A stretch of DNA of 64,000 nucleotides from Salinisphaera sp040361255 (GCF_040361255.1 NZ_APNG01000018.1:21466-85465); one strand, 5' to 3'. Positions 1 to 16,173 are shown, counted from the stretch's first letter. Notes: generated by a model from the sequence alone, not told the origin. Numbers and translations: made by a program.

Positions 1-450
1 CACGGCATGGAAGATTACTTCGGCGACATTCTTGTGCCGACCGAAGAGGTGGTCGAGATCAAGGATGGCCAGCGCCGTACGACCGAGCGCAAGTTCTTTC
101 CGGGTTATGTGCTCGTTCATATGGAAATGAACGACGACACATGGCACTTGGTCAAGAGTGTGCCGCGGGTGCTCGGCTTTATTGGCGGAACGGCCGATCG
201 GCCGGCGCCGATCACCGACGCGGAGGCGGATCAGATTCTTAATCGCGTCGAAGAGTCGGTTGAGAAGCCGCGTCCGAAGACGGTTTTCGAGCCGGGTCAG
301 GAGGTTCGTGTGATCGACGGGCCGTTCGCTGATTTCAATGGCGTGGTCGAGGAAGTCAATTACGAAAAGAACCGCCTGCGTGTGGCGGTGACGATCTTCG
401 GGCGTTCAACGCCGGTCGATCTGGAATTCGATCAGGTCGAAAAGAGCTGA
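1..450 (+). CDS. nusG: Transcription termination/antitermination protein NusG, 5' truncated by window edge
   Basis: NusG binds RNA polymerase at the beta' clamp helices; it suppresses pausing and links polymerase to Rho or the ribosome through its KOW domain. The frame is open from base 1, and the visible 149 residues lack about 30 N-terminal residues compared with the usual 180. The rest of the NGN domain (FFPGYVLVHMEM, VLGFIGG) is followed by a C-terminal KOW domain with VIDGPFADFNGVVEEV, close to E. coli NusG. rplK follows 89 bp downstream, the standard secE-nusG-rplKAJL-rpoBC order, so secE and probably a second tuf gene are expected just upstream of the window. Confidence 0.97.
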   Translation, partial: HGMEDYFGDILVPTEEVVEIKDGQRRTTERKFFPGYVLVHMEMNDDTWHLVKSVPRVLGFIGGTADRPAPITDAEADQILNRVEESVEKPRPKTVFEPGQEVRVIDGPFADFNGVVEEVNYEKNRLRVAVTIFGRSTPVDLEFDQVEKS

Positions 451-459
451 TCCATCATC

Positions 460-478
460 GCGACGCACGGTGCGTCGC
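460..478 (+). promoter_or_regulatory. Stem-loop in the nusG-rplK gap
   Basis: The perfect 8-bp inverted repeat GCGACGCA/TGCGTCGC has a CGG loop and is followed by a short T-rich stretch. It may act as a weak terminator or attenuator between nusG and rplK. It could also be part of the L11 leader to which L1 binds for autogenous control in enterobacteria. The hairpin is seen directly; its function is inference. Confidence 0.45.
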
Positions 479-539
479 ATTCTTTGTCACAGGGAGTCCG
501 GGTCAGGCCCGTGACGCATGCACCTGAAGGAGTAGTTCA

Positions 540-968
540 ATGGCCAAGAAGATTAGCGGCTATATCAAGCTGCAGATCCCGGCCGGCAAGGCCAATCCGA
601 GTCCCCCGGTGGGTCCGGCTCTGGGTCAGCACGGCGTGAACATCATGGAGTTCTGCAAAGCGTTCAACGCTGAAACGCAGGATATCGAGCCGGGTCTGCC
701 GATTCCGGTCGTGATTACGGTGTTCTCGGATCGCAGTTTCTCATTCGTCAAGAAGACGCCGCCGGCGGCAATTCTGTTGAAGAAGGCTGCCAAGATCACC
801 AGTGGTGCGGCCGATCCGCTGCGCAACAAGGTCGGTACGGTTACTCGTGCGCAGGTCGAAGAGATTGCGCAAACCAAATGGGCAGACCTCAACGCTGCCG
901 ATATGGATGCTGCGGTTCGCATCATTTCAGGTAGTGCCCGTTCGATGGGCATCAAGGTGGAGGGCTAA
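540..968 (+). CDS. rplK: 50S ribosomal protein L11
   Basis: L11 forms the base of the GTPase-associated stalk with 23S rRNA helices 43/44 and is needed for RelA activation. The 142-residue length equals the E. coli protein. The N-terminal domain begins MAKKISGYIKLQIPAGKANP and keeps the proline-rich PSPPVGPALGQHGVNIMEFCK segment; the C-terminal RNA-binding domain ends in GSARSMGIKVEG. A strong AAGGAG ribosome site lies 7 bp before the ATG. The stop codon is 3 bp from rplA, so the two are co-translated. Confidence 0.98.
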   Translation: MAKKISGYIKLQIPAGKANPSPPVGPALGQHGVNIMEFCKAFNAETQDIEPGLPIPVVITVFSDRSFSFVKKTPPAAILLKKAAKITSGAADPLRNKVGTVTRAQVEEIAQTKWADLNAADMDAAVRIISGSARSMGIKVEG

Positions 969-971
969 GCC

Positions 972-1670
972 ATGGCTAAGATTTCCAAGCGCAAGGCCGT
1001 CATCCGCGATCAGGTCGATCCGGTCAAGGTCTATCCGGTAGACGAAGCCCTCGATCTGCTCAAGAAGCTGTCCAGTGCCAGGTTCACCGAGTCGGTTGAA
1101 GTGGCCGTGAATCTCGGCGTGAATGCGCGCAAGTCGGATCAGAACGTGCGTGGCTCTACTGTCATGCCGAACGGCACCGGCAAGAGCGTTCGCGTGGCTG
1201 TGTTCACCCAGGGTGAGAACGCCGAAAAAGCCAAGGCTGCCGGCGCCGACATCGTGGGGTTCAATGATTTGGCCGAGCAGGTTCAGGCAGGCGAAATCAA
1301 TTTCGACATGGTCGTCGCGACGCCGGATGCGATGCCGGTCGTGGGTCGTCTGGGTCAGATTCTGGGCCCGAAAGGTCTGATGCCGAACCCGAAGACCGGC
1401 ACGGTGACCACCGACGTCGAAACCGCGGTCAAGAACGCCAAGGCCGGTCAGGTGCAATATCGTACTGACAAGGCGGGCATTATTCACTGCGCGATTGGCA
1501 AGGTGGATTTTGAAAACACCGCGCTGAAGGAAAATCTGGCCGCGCTGATCGCAGATCTTCGCAAAGCCAAGCCGGCGAACGCGAAAGGCGTGTATTTCAA
1601 GAAAGTGTCGCTGTCGACGACGATGGGTCCCGGCCTTGCCGTGGATGCAGCGAGTTCGAGCGCGGCATAG
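972..1670 (+). CDS. rplA: 50S ribosomal protein L1
   Basis: L1 forms the mobile L1 stalk that helps deacylated tRNA leave the E site. In many proteobacteria it also represses translation of rplKA. The 232-residue protein keeps the family blocks GSTVMPNGTGKSVRVAVF, GRLGQILGPKGLMPNPKTGTV and the C-terminal KKVSLSTTMGPGLAVD. The start lies 3 bp after rplK, with GGAGGG supplied by the end of that gene. About 270 bp of non-coding leader separates it from rplJ. Confidence 0.98.
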   Translation: MAKISKRKAVIRDQVDPVKVYPVDEALDLLKKLSSARFTESVEVAVNLGVNARKSDQNVRGSTVMPNGTGKSVRVAVFTQGENAEKAKAAGADIVGFNDLAEQVQAGEINFDMVVATPDAMPVVGRLGQILGPKGLMPNPKTGTVTTDVETAVKNAKAGQVQYRTDKAGIIHCAIGKVDFENTALKENLAALIADLRKAKPANAKGVYFKKVSLSTTMGPGLAVDAASSSAA

Positions 1671-1940
1671 GTAGATGTTCGGCGGCGTGGCCTTGGTGGT
1701 CGTGTCGTCGGTGAAGAAGTTCTTTGTAGCGCAGCCCGCTCTTTGGATGGCTGCGTCGTCAAAGACCGTTAGGCGAGCCGAAGGTCTCGGTTCTTAAAGG
1801 CGACGACGCCAGCCTACGCAGATGACGTGTGTCGTGTGGTGTTAGTTCGCCGGCGGCAGTCGTCGACGGTTATATCTTCGGGTATAGCCGGTCAATCATC
1901 CGGCGGCATGTGTCGTCGGTTTGCTCAAGGAGTGATGACT
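1671..1940 (+). promoter_or_regulatory. rplJ leader, probable L10 (L8) autoregulatory RNA
   Basis: This 270-bp stretch between rplA and rplJ has no plausible gene. It contains GACCGTTAGGCG (1764-1775), inside a small stem formed by AGACC and GGTCT, and CCTACGCAGATG (1813-1824). These resemble, from memory, the conserved core of bacterial L10 leaders, where the L10-L12 complex binds and represses rplJL translation. Position and motifs support this, but no covariance search was run. An AAGGAG ribosome site (1927-1932) closes the leader. Confidence 0.55.
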
Positions 1941-2468
1941 ATGGCCATGAGTTTTGAAGCCAAGCAGGCCATGGTGGCAGAAGTCAGCGACGTGGCGAAT
2001 CGCGCGCATTCCGCAGTGCTTGCGGAATACCGCGGTCTCACGGCTGGCCAGATGGACGCGCTTCGCGTGAACGCCCGAGAGGGTGGTGCGTATTTGAAAG
2101 TCGTCAAGAACAATCTGGCCAAGCTGGCCCTGAAGGGTACCGAGTACGAATGCATGAGCGATGCGTTCGTCGGTCCGGTCATTCTGGGGTTCTCCCTGGA
2201 AGATCCGGGTTCGGCGGCACGCGTCGTCAGTGATTTTCGTAAGGATCACGACGCCCTGAAGGTAACGGCGATTTCGTTCAACGGGCAGTTGCTGCCTGGC
2301 GAACAGCTCGATCGTCTGGCCAAGCTGCCGACCCGTGACGAGGCCCTGTCCCAGCTGATGCGTGTCATGACGGCACCTGTCGAGAAGCTGGCCCGGGTTA
2401 CGCGCGAGCCGGTTGCTCAGCTGTCCCGCACCGTGGCTGCAGTCCGCGATCAGAAGCAGGCTGCTTGA
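1941..2468 (+). CDS. rplJ: 50S ribosomal protein L10
   Basis: L10 anchors the L7/L12 dimers to the ribosomal stalk and represses its own operon. The 175-residue protein starts MAMSFEAKQAMVAEVSDVAN, aligning with the E. coli N terminus, and keeps DAFVGPVILGFS and the C-terminal helix ending TVAAVRDQKQAA. The start at 1941 was chosen because AAGGAG lies 8 bp upstream and the N terminus matches the family. An in-frame ATG at 1935 is possible, and the longer open frame upstream lies in the leader RNA. rplL follows 47 bp later. Confidence 0.96.
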   Translation: MAMSFEAKQAMVAEVSDVANRAHSAVLAEYRGLTAGQMDALRVNAREGGAYLKVVKNNLAKLALKGTEYECMSDAFVGPVILGFSLEDPGSAARVVSDFRKDHDALKVTAISFNGQLLPGEQLDRLAKLPTRDEALSQLMRVMTAPVEKLARVTREPVAQLSRTVAAVRDQKQAA

Positions 2469-2515
2469 ATCAATTGAAACGGGCCGTTCGGCCCCAAACG
2501 TATTAGGAGCGAATA

Positions 2516-2896
2516 ATGGCTGCTACGAAGGAAGAAGTACTCGAAGCGATCTCCGAAATGTCCGTCATGGACGTTGTCGAGCTCGTCGAGATGATGGAAG
2601 AGAAATTCGGCGTCTCTGCAGCTGCCCCGGTGGCAATGGCTGCAGCCGGCGGCGGCGGCGGCGAAGCCGCAGCGGCCGAAGAGCAGACCGAGTTCGATGT
2701 GGTCTTGGCCAGCTTCGGCGACAACAAGGTTGGCGCTATTAAGGCTGTCCGTGCCATCACCGGCCTGGGTCTGAAAGAAGCCAAGGAAATGGTTGAATCC
2801 GCGCCCGCCACCCTGAAGGAAGGCGTTGCGAAGGAAGAAGCCGAGGAAATGAAGACCAAGCTTGAAGAAGCCGGCGCCAAGGTCGAGCTTAAGTAA
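2516..2896 (+). CDS. rplL: 50S ribosomal protein L7/L12
   Basis: L7/L12 is the multicopy stalk protein that recruits translational GTPases. The 126 residues show an N-terminal dimerisation helix (about 1-35) and an Ala/Gly-rich hinge (about 36-57, with five glycines in a row). The globular C-terminal domain has EFDVVLASFGDNKVGAIKAV and GLGLKEAKEMVE, the helix that contacts EF-Tu and EF-G. A TAGGAG ribosome site precedes the ATG. The reading frame is acidic, as expected for this family. Confidence 0.98.
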   Translation: MAATKEEVLEAISEMSVMDVVELVEMMEEKFGVSAAAPVAMAAAGGGGGEAAAAEEQTEFDVVLASFGDNKVGAIKAVRAITGLGLKEAKEMVESAPATLKEGVAKEEAEEMKTKLEEAGAKVELK

Positions 2897-2904
2897 GGCA
2901 GGAC

Positions 2905-2940
2905 GCGTCAAAGGCATTGTTCGAAACGATAATTTGACGC
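2905..2940 (+). promoter_or_regulatory. Long stem-loop between rplL and rpoB (candidate RNase III site/attenuator)
   Basis: GCGTCAAA (2905-2912) pairs with TTTGACGC (2933-2940), and an inner ATTGTT/AACGAT stem containing one G-U pair closes the hairpin. In E. coli the rplL-rpoB gap holds an attenuator and an RNase III processing hairpin, so a similar role is likely by position. A separate palindrome, AGTTCCGGAACT, follows immediately at 2941-2952. The structure is seen in the sequence; the role is inference. Confidence 0.5.
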
Positions 2941-3067
2941 AGTTCCGGAACTGGCTGGTAGCGGAAACGCTGCCGGCCTTTTCCCGTTGCCCCCGACCGA
3001 ACGCGCGCGAAACCAGCTGCGAAATTCTCACGCTTTTGCAGCAAGTCCAACCAGAGGGTTGAGTGAC

Positions 3068-7150
<4,083 letters not shown>

Positions 7151-7163
7151 TGAGGTACGCGGT

Positions 7164-7210
7164 GGCGGCCGGCAAGCCCGGCCGCCAGCGGCGGATTAAC
7201 CCACCGCCGC
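7164..7210 (+). promoter_or_regulatory. Two tandem stem-loops in the rpoB-rpoC gap
   Basis: The 97-bp gap holds two perfect hairpins one base apart. GGCGGCCGG/CCGGCCGCC with a CAAGC loop spans 7164-7186; GCGGCGG/CCGCCGC with a 9-nt loop spans 7188-7210. Neither is followed by a T-tract, so they are not classical terminators. mRNA stabilisation or processing is possible. The rpoC ribosome site GGAG (7238-7241) lies downstream and outside both stems. Confidence 0.45.
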
Positions 7211-7247
7211 GCGTTGTGTCCACGCCCCTCACGATCTGGAGTACCCC

Positions 7248-11471
<4,224 letters not shown>

Positions 11472-11491
11472 GGTGATATGGCGCGCCGTGC

Positions 11492-11520
11492 TTGACAGCG
11501 CGGCGCGCCACTATTAGTAT
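11492..11520 (+). promoter_or_regulatory. Promoter candidate for the str operon (rpsL)
   Basis: A perfect -35 element TTGACA (11492-11497), a 17-bp spacer and TAGTAT (11515-11520, 4 of 6 matches to TATAAT) lie just downstream of rpoC. This leaves a leader of about 70 nt before the rpsL GTG. Strong rpsL promoters at this position are common in gammaproteobacteria. Called from sequence match and position only. Confidence 0.65.
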
Positions 11521-11596
11521 CCGCCGTCCTTTAACGGCAGCACGACGTCGGGTCGCGCTGCCTTAATATTTTTAATCGATCGAGTAGGGTGACGAC

Positions 11597-11971
11597 GTGT
11601 CTACGGTCAACCAACTGGTCCGCAAGGGCCGCAAAGACAAGCGCCAGAAGAACGACGTACCCGCGCTGCAGGGCTGTCCGCAGCGCCGTGGTGTGTGCAC
11701 GCGTGTCTATACCACCACGCCGAAGAAGCCGAACTCCGCGCTGCGTAAGGTTGCACGTGTTCGTCTGACCAACGGTTTCGAAGTCGCCAGCTATATCGGC
11801 GGCGAAGGGCATAACCTGCAGGAACACTCGGTCGTGCTCATTCGTGGCGGTCGTGTAAAGGATTTGCCCGGTGTGCGTTATCACACGGTGCGCGGTGCGC
11901 TGGACGCCTCGGGCGTCGAGGCACGCCGCCAGGGCCGTTCCAAGTACGGCGCCAAGAAGCCGAAGTCCTAG
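11597..11971 (+). CDS. rpsL: 30S ribosomal protein S12
   Basis: S12 sits at the decoding centre. The 124-residue product starts at a GTG, giving MSTVNQLVRKGRKDKRQKND, and keeps TTPKKPNSALRKVARVRL and GGEGHNLQEHS. The two lysines where streptomycin-resistance changes usually occur (in PKKPNS and GRVKDLPGVRY) are wild type. The GTG start is supported by alignment with the family N terminus and a GAGTAGGGTGA region upstream. First gene of the str operon, 40 bp before rpsG. Confidence 0.98.
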   Translation: MSTVNQLVRKGRKDKRQKNDVPALQGCPQRRGVCTRVYTTTPKKPNSALRKVARVRLTNGFEVASYIGGEGHNLQEHSVVLIRGGRVKDLPGVRYHTVRGALDASGVEARRQGRSKYGAKKPKS

Positions 11972-12011
11972 TCCGAACGCACTAGTTCACCGAATTACCT
12001 AAAGGTTCACT

Positions 12012-12485
12012 ATGTCCCGTCGTGCATGCGCGCCGCGTCGCGAAATTCTGCCCGATCCGCGCTATCACAGCGAGCTGCTGGCCAAGTTCATGAACATGAT
12101 CATGGAAGATGGCAAAAAGTCGAAGGCCGAGGCCATCGTCTATGGCGCGCTGACCCAGATCGGTACCAAGAAAGGCACCGACGAGCCCCTCGAGATTCTC
12201 GAGGAAGCGCTGGACAACATCCGTCCGGCGGTCGAGGTCAAGTCCCGCCGTGTCGGTGGTGCGACCTATCAGGTCCCGGTCGAAGTGCGTGCCGTACGCC
12301 GTACTACGCTGGCCATGCGCTGGGTGATCGACGCAGCGCGCAAGCGTGGCGAGCATTCCATGGCCCAGCGTCTGGCTGGCGAGTTGCTGGATGCCTCCGA
12401 GCATCGTGGCGCCGCGGTTAAAAAGCGCGAAGACACGCACCGGATGGCCGACGCCAACAAGGCGTTCTCGCACTTCCGCTGGTAA
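12012..12485 (+). CDS. rpsG: 30S ribosomal protein S7
   Basis: S7 nucleates assembly of the 30S head and in E. coli represses str operon translation. The 157-residue product has the usual MSRRACAPRREILPDPRY start, the VKSRRVGGATYQVPVEVR beta-hairpin and the basic C terminus HRMADANKAFSHFRW. It lies between rpsL and fusA. The 49-bp gap to fusA contains GCGCG/CGCGC around a GTTTT loop, a small hairpin near the place where S7-linked control acts in E. coli. Confidence 0.98.
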   Translation: MSRRACAPRREILPDPRYHSELLAKFMNMIMEDGKKSKAEAIVYGALTQIGTKKGTDEPLEILEEALDNIRPAVEVKSRRVGGATYQVPVEVRAVRRTTLAMRWVIDAARKRGEHSMAQRLAGELLDASEHRGAAVKKREDTHRMADANKAFSHFRW

Positions 12486-12534
12486 GACGCGCGGTTTTCG
12501 CGCGCTCCATTTTCGCAAGATTCAAGAGACTTTC

Positions 12535-14649
12535 ATGGCCCGCAAGCATCCTCTCGAGCGCTATCGCAACATCGGCATCATGGCGCATATCGATGCCGGC
12601 AAGACCACGACCACCGAGCGTGTGCTCTACTACACCGGCATCTCTCACAAGATGGGCGAAGTGCATGACGGCGCAGCCGTGATGGACTGGATGGCGCAGG
12701 AGCAGGAGCGCGGCATCACCATCACCTCGGCTGCGACCACCTGTTTCTGGCAGGGCATGGAGCAGCAGTTCCCCGAGCAGTACCGCATCAACATCATCGA
12801 CACGCCCGGTCACGTTGACTTCACCATCGAAGTCGAGCGTTCGCTGCGTGTGCTCGACGGCGCGGTATGTGTGCTCGACGCCAACGCCGGTGTCGAGCCG
12901 CAGACGGAAACGGTATGGCGCCAGGCCAACAAGTACCACGTGCCGCGGCTGGTGTTCGTCAACAAGATGGACAAGCTGGGTGCGGACTACTATCGCTGCG
13001 TGCAGATGATGCGCGATCGTCTGGCCACCCATCCGGTGTCCATCCAGCTGCCGATCGGCGCGGAAGACGATTTCGAAGGCGTGGTCGATCTGCTGCGCAT
13101 GCAGGCGATCTACTGGAACGAAGAAGACGCAGGTCGTACGTTCGAAGCGCGCGAAATCCCCGATCATCTCAAGGCCGATGCAGAGAAGTATCGCGAAGAG
13201 ATGGTCGAGGCGGCCGCCGAAGCCAACGAAGCGTTGATGGACAAGTACCTCGAAGACGGTGAGCTGTCCAACGACGACATCAAGGCCGGTCTGCGCACGC
13301 GCACCATCAACAACGAAATCTGCCTGTGCCTGTGTGGTACCGCGTTCAAGAACAAGGGCGTGCAGGCGATGCTCGACGCGGTCGTCGACTACCTGCCGGC
13401 GCCGACCGAAGTGCCGCCGATCAAGGGCCAGGACGCGAACGATCCCGAAGTCAAGATCGAGCGTCGTGCCAGTGACGAAGAGCCGTTCTCCGCGCTCGTA
13501 TTCAAGATCGCGACCGACCCGTTCGTCGGTTCGCTGGCCTTTATTCGTGTCTACTCGGGTGTGCTCTCCTCCGGCGACTCGGTCTACAACCCGATCGAGA
13601 ACAAGAAAGAGCGCGTCGGCCGTATCCTGCAAATGCACTCCAACTCCCGTGAAGAGATCAAGGAAGTGCGTGCGGGTGATATTGCCGCTGTGGTCGGCCT
13701 GAAGAATGTCACCACGGGTTATACGCTGTGTGCGCCGGACTCGCAGGTCATTCTCGAGCGCATGGAGTTCCCCGACCCGGTTATCGCGGTGGCCGTCGAG
13801 CCGAAATCGCGTGCCGATCAGGAAAAGATGGGCGTGGCCCTGTCGAAGCTGGCCCAGGAGGATCCGTCCTTCCAGGTGCGTACCGACGAGGAAACCGCGC
13901 AGACCATCATTTCGGGCATGGGCGAGCTGCACCTGGAAATCATCGTCGATCGCATGAAGCGCGAATTCGGCGTGGAAGCCAACGTCGGCGCACCGCAGGT
14001 GGCCTACCGCGAAACGATCCGCAAGGAAGTGGAGCAGGAAGGCAAGTTCGTTCGTCAGTCCGGCGGCCGCGGTCAGTACGGTCACGTCTATCTGCGGCTC
14101 GAGCCGCAGGAAGAAGCGGGCATGGGCTACGAGTTCATCAATGCCATTACCGGCGGTGTGGTTCCCAAGGAATACATCAACTCGGTGGACAAGGGTGTGC
14201 AGGAGGCCATGACCAACGGTGTGGTCGCCGGCTACCCGATGGTCGATCTCAAGGTCACGCTCTACGACGGCTCCTACCATGACGTTGACTCCAGCGAGGC
14301 CGCCTTTAAAATAGCCGGCTCGATGGCGTTCAAGGATGGTGCGCGCAAGGCGTCGCCGGTTCTGCTTGAGCCGATGATGGACGTCGAAGTCGTCACGCCC
14401 GAAGAATACATGGGTGATGTGATGGGCGATCTGAATCGCCGTCGCGGCACCGTCAAGGGTATGGAAGACATTCCCACCGGCAAGCAGCTGTCTGCTGAAG
14501 TGCCGCTGTCGGAAATGTTTGGTTATTCGACCGATCTGCGCTCCATGAGCCAGGGTCGTGCCACCTATACCATGCAGTTCGAGAAATATTCGGAAGCACC
14601 TTCGCATGTAATTGAAGGGCTCACCCGCAACCAGTCGCAAAAGGCATAA
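12535..14649 (+). CDS. fusA: Elongation factor G
   Basis: EF-G is the translocation GTPase and also acts in ribosome recycling. The 704 residues match the E. coli length. The P-loop AHIDAGKTTTTERVLYYTG, switch I RGITITSAATTCFW, DTPGHVDF and NKMDKLGADY motifs are intact, and domain IV has the GGRGQYGHV block. The ATG at 12535 gives the family N terminus MARKHPLERYRNIGIMAHID. The frame is open further upstream into rpsG, but that part is unrelated. EF-G keeps a normal P-loop lysine, unlike the neighbouring tuf product. Confidence 0.98.
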   Translation: MARKHPLERYRNIGIMAHIDAGKTTTTERVLYYTGISHKMGEVHDGAAVMDWMAQEQERGITITSAATTCFWQGMEQQFPEQYRINIIDTPGHVDFTIEVERSLRVLDGAVCVLDANAGVEPQTETVWRQANKYHVPRLVFVNKMDKLGADYYRCVQMMRDRLATHPVSIQLPIGAEDDFEGVVDLLRMQAIYWNEEDAGRTFEAREIPDHLKADAEKYREEMVEAAAEANEALMDKYLEDGELSNDDIKAGLRTRTINNEICLCLCGTAFKNKGVQAMLDAVVDYLPAPTEVPPIKGQDANDPEVKIERRASDEEPFSALVFKIATDPFVGSLAFIRVYSGVLSSGDSVYNPIENKKERVGRILQMHSNSREEIKEVRAGDIAAVVGLKNVTTGYTLCAPDSQVILERMEFPDPVIAVAVEPKSRADQEKMGVALSKLAQEDPSFQVRTDEETAQTIISGMGELHLEIIVDRMKREFGVEANVGAPQVAYRETIRKEVEQEGKFVRQSGGRGQYGHVYLRLEPQEEAGMGYEFINAITGGVVPKEYINSVDKGVQEAMTNGVVAGYPMVDLKVTLYDGSYHDVDSSEAAFKIAGSMAFKDGARKASPVLLEPMMDVEVVTPEEYMGDVMGDLNRRRGTVKGMEDIPTGKQLSAEVPLSEMFGYSTDLRSMSQGRATYTMQFEKYSEAPSHVIEGLTRNQSQKA

Positions 14650-14661
14650 GAGGTAGTCGCC

Positions 14662-15852
14662 GTGTCCAAATCAAAATTCGAGCGTAACAAGCCGCACGTA
14701 AACGTCGGCACGATTGGTCACGTGGACCATGGCAACACCACGTTGACGGCGGCGCTGACGGGGGTATCGAACCGTTTGTTCGGATCGCAGCTGTCGGCGT
14801 TTGACATGATCGACAAGGCGCCGGAAGAGAAGGCGCGTGGTATCACGATCTCGACCTCGCACGTCGAATACGAAAGTGAAGCGCGTCACTACGCCCACGT
14901 CGACTGCCCGGGTCATGCCGACTACGTCAAGAACATGATCACCGGTGCCGCCCAGATGGACGGCGCGATTCTGGTGGTTTCGGCTGCTGACGGCCCCATG
15001 CCGCAGACGCGTGAGCACATCCTGCTGTCGCGTCAGGTCGGCGTGCCGCATATCGTCGTGTTCCTCAACAAGGCCGACATGGTCGACGACGAAGAGCTGC
15101 TCGAGCTCGTCGAAATGGAAGTGCGCGAACTGCTCGACGCCTACGACTTCCCCGGTGACGACACCCCGGTGATCGTCGGCTCCGCGCTCAAGGCGCTGGA
15201 AGGCGACGAAGGCGAATACGGCATCGAAGCCATCGCCAAGCTCGTGCGCGCCATGGACGACTTCATTCCCGAGCCGGAACGTGCCGTGGACGGCGCCTTC
15301 CTCATGCCGGTCGAAGACGTCTTCTCGATCTCCGGTCGTGGCACCGTCGCCACCGGTCGTGTCGAGCGTGGCATCGTCAATGTCGGCGACGACATCGAAA
15401 TCGTGGGCATCAACCCCACCACCAAGACCACCGTCACCGGTGTCGAAATGTTCCGTCGTCTGCTCGACCAGGGCCAGGCCGGCGACAACATCGGCGTACT
15501 GCTGCGTGGCACCAAGCGTGAAGACATCGAGCGCGGCCAGGTGCTGGCCAAGCCCGGTTCGATCACGCCGCACACCAAGTTCGAATGCGAAGTGTACGTG
15601 CTCAAGAAAGAAGAAGGCGGTCGTCATACCCCGTTCTTCAAGGGCTATCGTCCGCAGTTCTACTTCCGCACGACCGACGTGACGGGTGCGTGTGAACTGC
15701 CGGCCGACACCGAGATGGTGATGCCGGGCGACAACGTCACGATGAACGTCGAACTGATCCACCCGATCGCGATGGAAGAAGGCCTGCGCTTCGCCATTCG
15801 TGAAGGCGGCCGCACCGTGGGTGCCGGCGTCGTGACCAAGATTACGGAATAA
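14662..15852 (+). CDS. tuf: Elongation factor Tu with an atypical P-loop (Lys to Asn)
   Basis: EF-Tu carries aminoacyl-tRNA to the ribosome. The 396-residue product starts at a GTG 12 bp after fusA. Most signatures are normal: RGITIST, VDCPGHADYVKNMITGAAQM, NKAD, SALKALEGD and the C-terminal GGRTVGAGVV. However, the Walker A motif reads GHVDHGNTT: residue 25 is Asn (AAC, 14734-14736) where the family has Lys (AAA/AAG). Helix A and the stretch up to switch I (TGVSNRLFGSQLSAFDMID) also differ from the usual proteobacterial sequence. The same stretch uses TTG, GTA, GGG and GGA codons that are almost absent from the rest of the gene. A single-base error, a specialised or impaired copy, or a recombinant patch are all possible. 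A second tuf copy upstream of secE is expected in this group but lies outside the window. Confidence 0.95.
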   Translation: MSKSKFERNKPHVNVGTIGHVDHGNTTLTAALTGVSNRLFGSQLSAFDMIDKAPEEKARGITISTSHVEYESEARHYAHVDCPGHADYVKNMITGAAQMDGAILVVSAADGPMPQTREHILLSRQVGVPHIVVFLNKADMVDDEELLELVEMEVRELLDAYDFPGDDTPVIVGSALKALEGDEGEYGIEAIAKLVRAMDDFIPEPERAVDGAFLMPVEDVFSISGRGTVATGRVERGIVNVGDDIEIVGINPTTKTTVTGVEMFRRLLDQGQAGDNIGVLLRGTKREDIERGQVLAKPGSITPHTKFECEVYVLKKEEGGRHTPFFKGYRPQFYFRTTDVTGACELPADTEMVMPGDNVTMNVELIHPIAMEEGLRFAIREGGRTVGAGVVTKITE

Positions 15853-15854
15853 AC

Positions 15855-16169
15855 ATGGCCGCAAGTCAGAACATTCGTATTCGCCTCAAGGCTTTCGATC
15901 ATCGCCTGATCGACAAGTCGGCGCGTGAGATCGTGGAAACCGCCAAGCGCACGGGTGCGCAGGTGCATGGCCCGATCCCGCTGCCGACGCGCAAGGAGCG
16001 CTACACGATCCTCATTTCGCCGCATGTGAACAAGGATGCGCGCGATCAGTACGAAATCCGCACGCACAAGCGGATGATGGATATCGTGGAGCCCACGGAG
16101 AAGACCGTGGACGCGCTCATGAAGCTGGATCTTGCTGCGGGCGTCGACGTCCAAATTAAATTGCAGTAA
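15855..16169 (+). CDS. rpsJ: 30S ribosomal protein S10 (NusE)
   Basis: S10 is a 30S head protein and also the NusE partner of NusB/NusG in antitermination. The 104-residue product has RIRLKAFDHRLIDKSAREIV, GPIPLPTRKERYTILISPHV and RTHKRMMDIVEPTEKTVDALM. The ATG lies 2 bp after the tuf stop with no clear Shine-Dalgarno, so translation is probably coupled to tuf. A promoter and leader (16174-16316) separate it from rplC, so S10 appears to be expressed with the str operon here. Confidence 0.98.
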   Translation: MAASQNIRIRLKAFDHRLIDKSAREIVETAKRTGAQVHGPIPLPTRKERYTILISPHVNKDARDQYEIRTHKRMMDIVEPTEKTVDALMKLDLAAGVDVQIKLQ

Positions 16170-16173
16170 GAAC

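Noticed and set aside
12418..14640. 740-codon minus-strand frame opposite fusA
   Set aside because: Shadow frame of a highly biased gene; composition (His, Val, Leu, Asp, Gly) is typical of antisense frames here.
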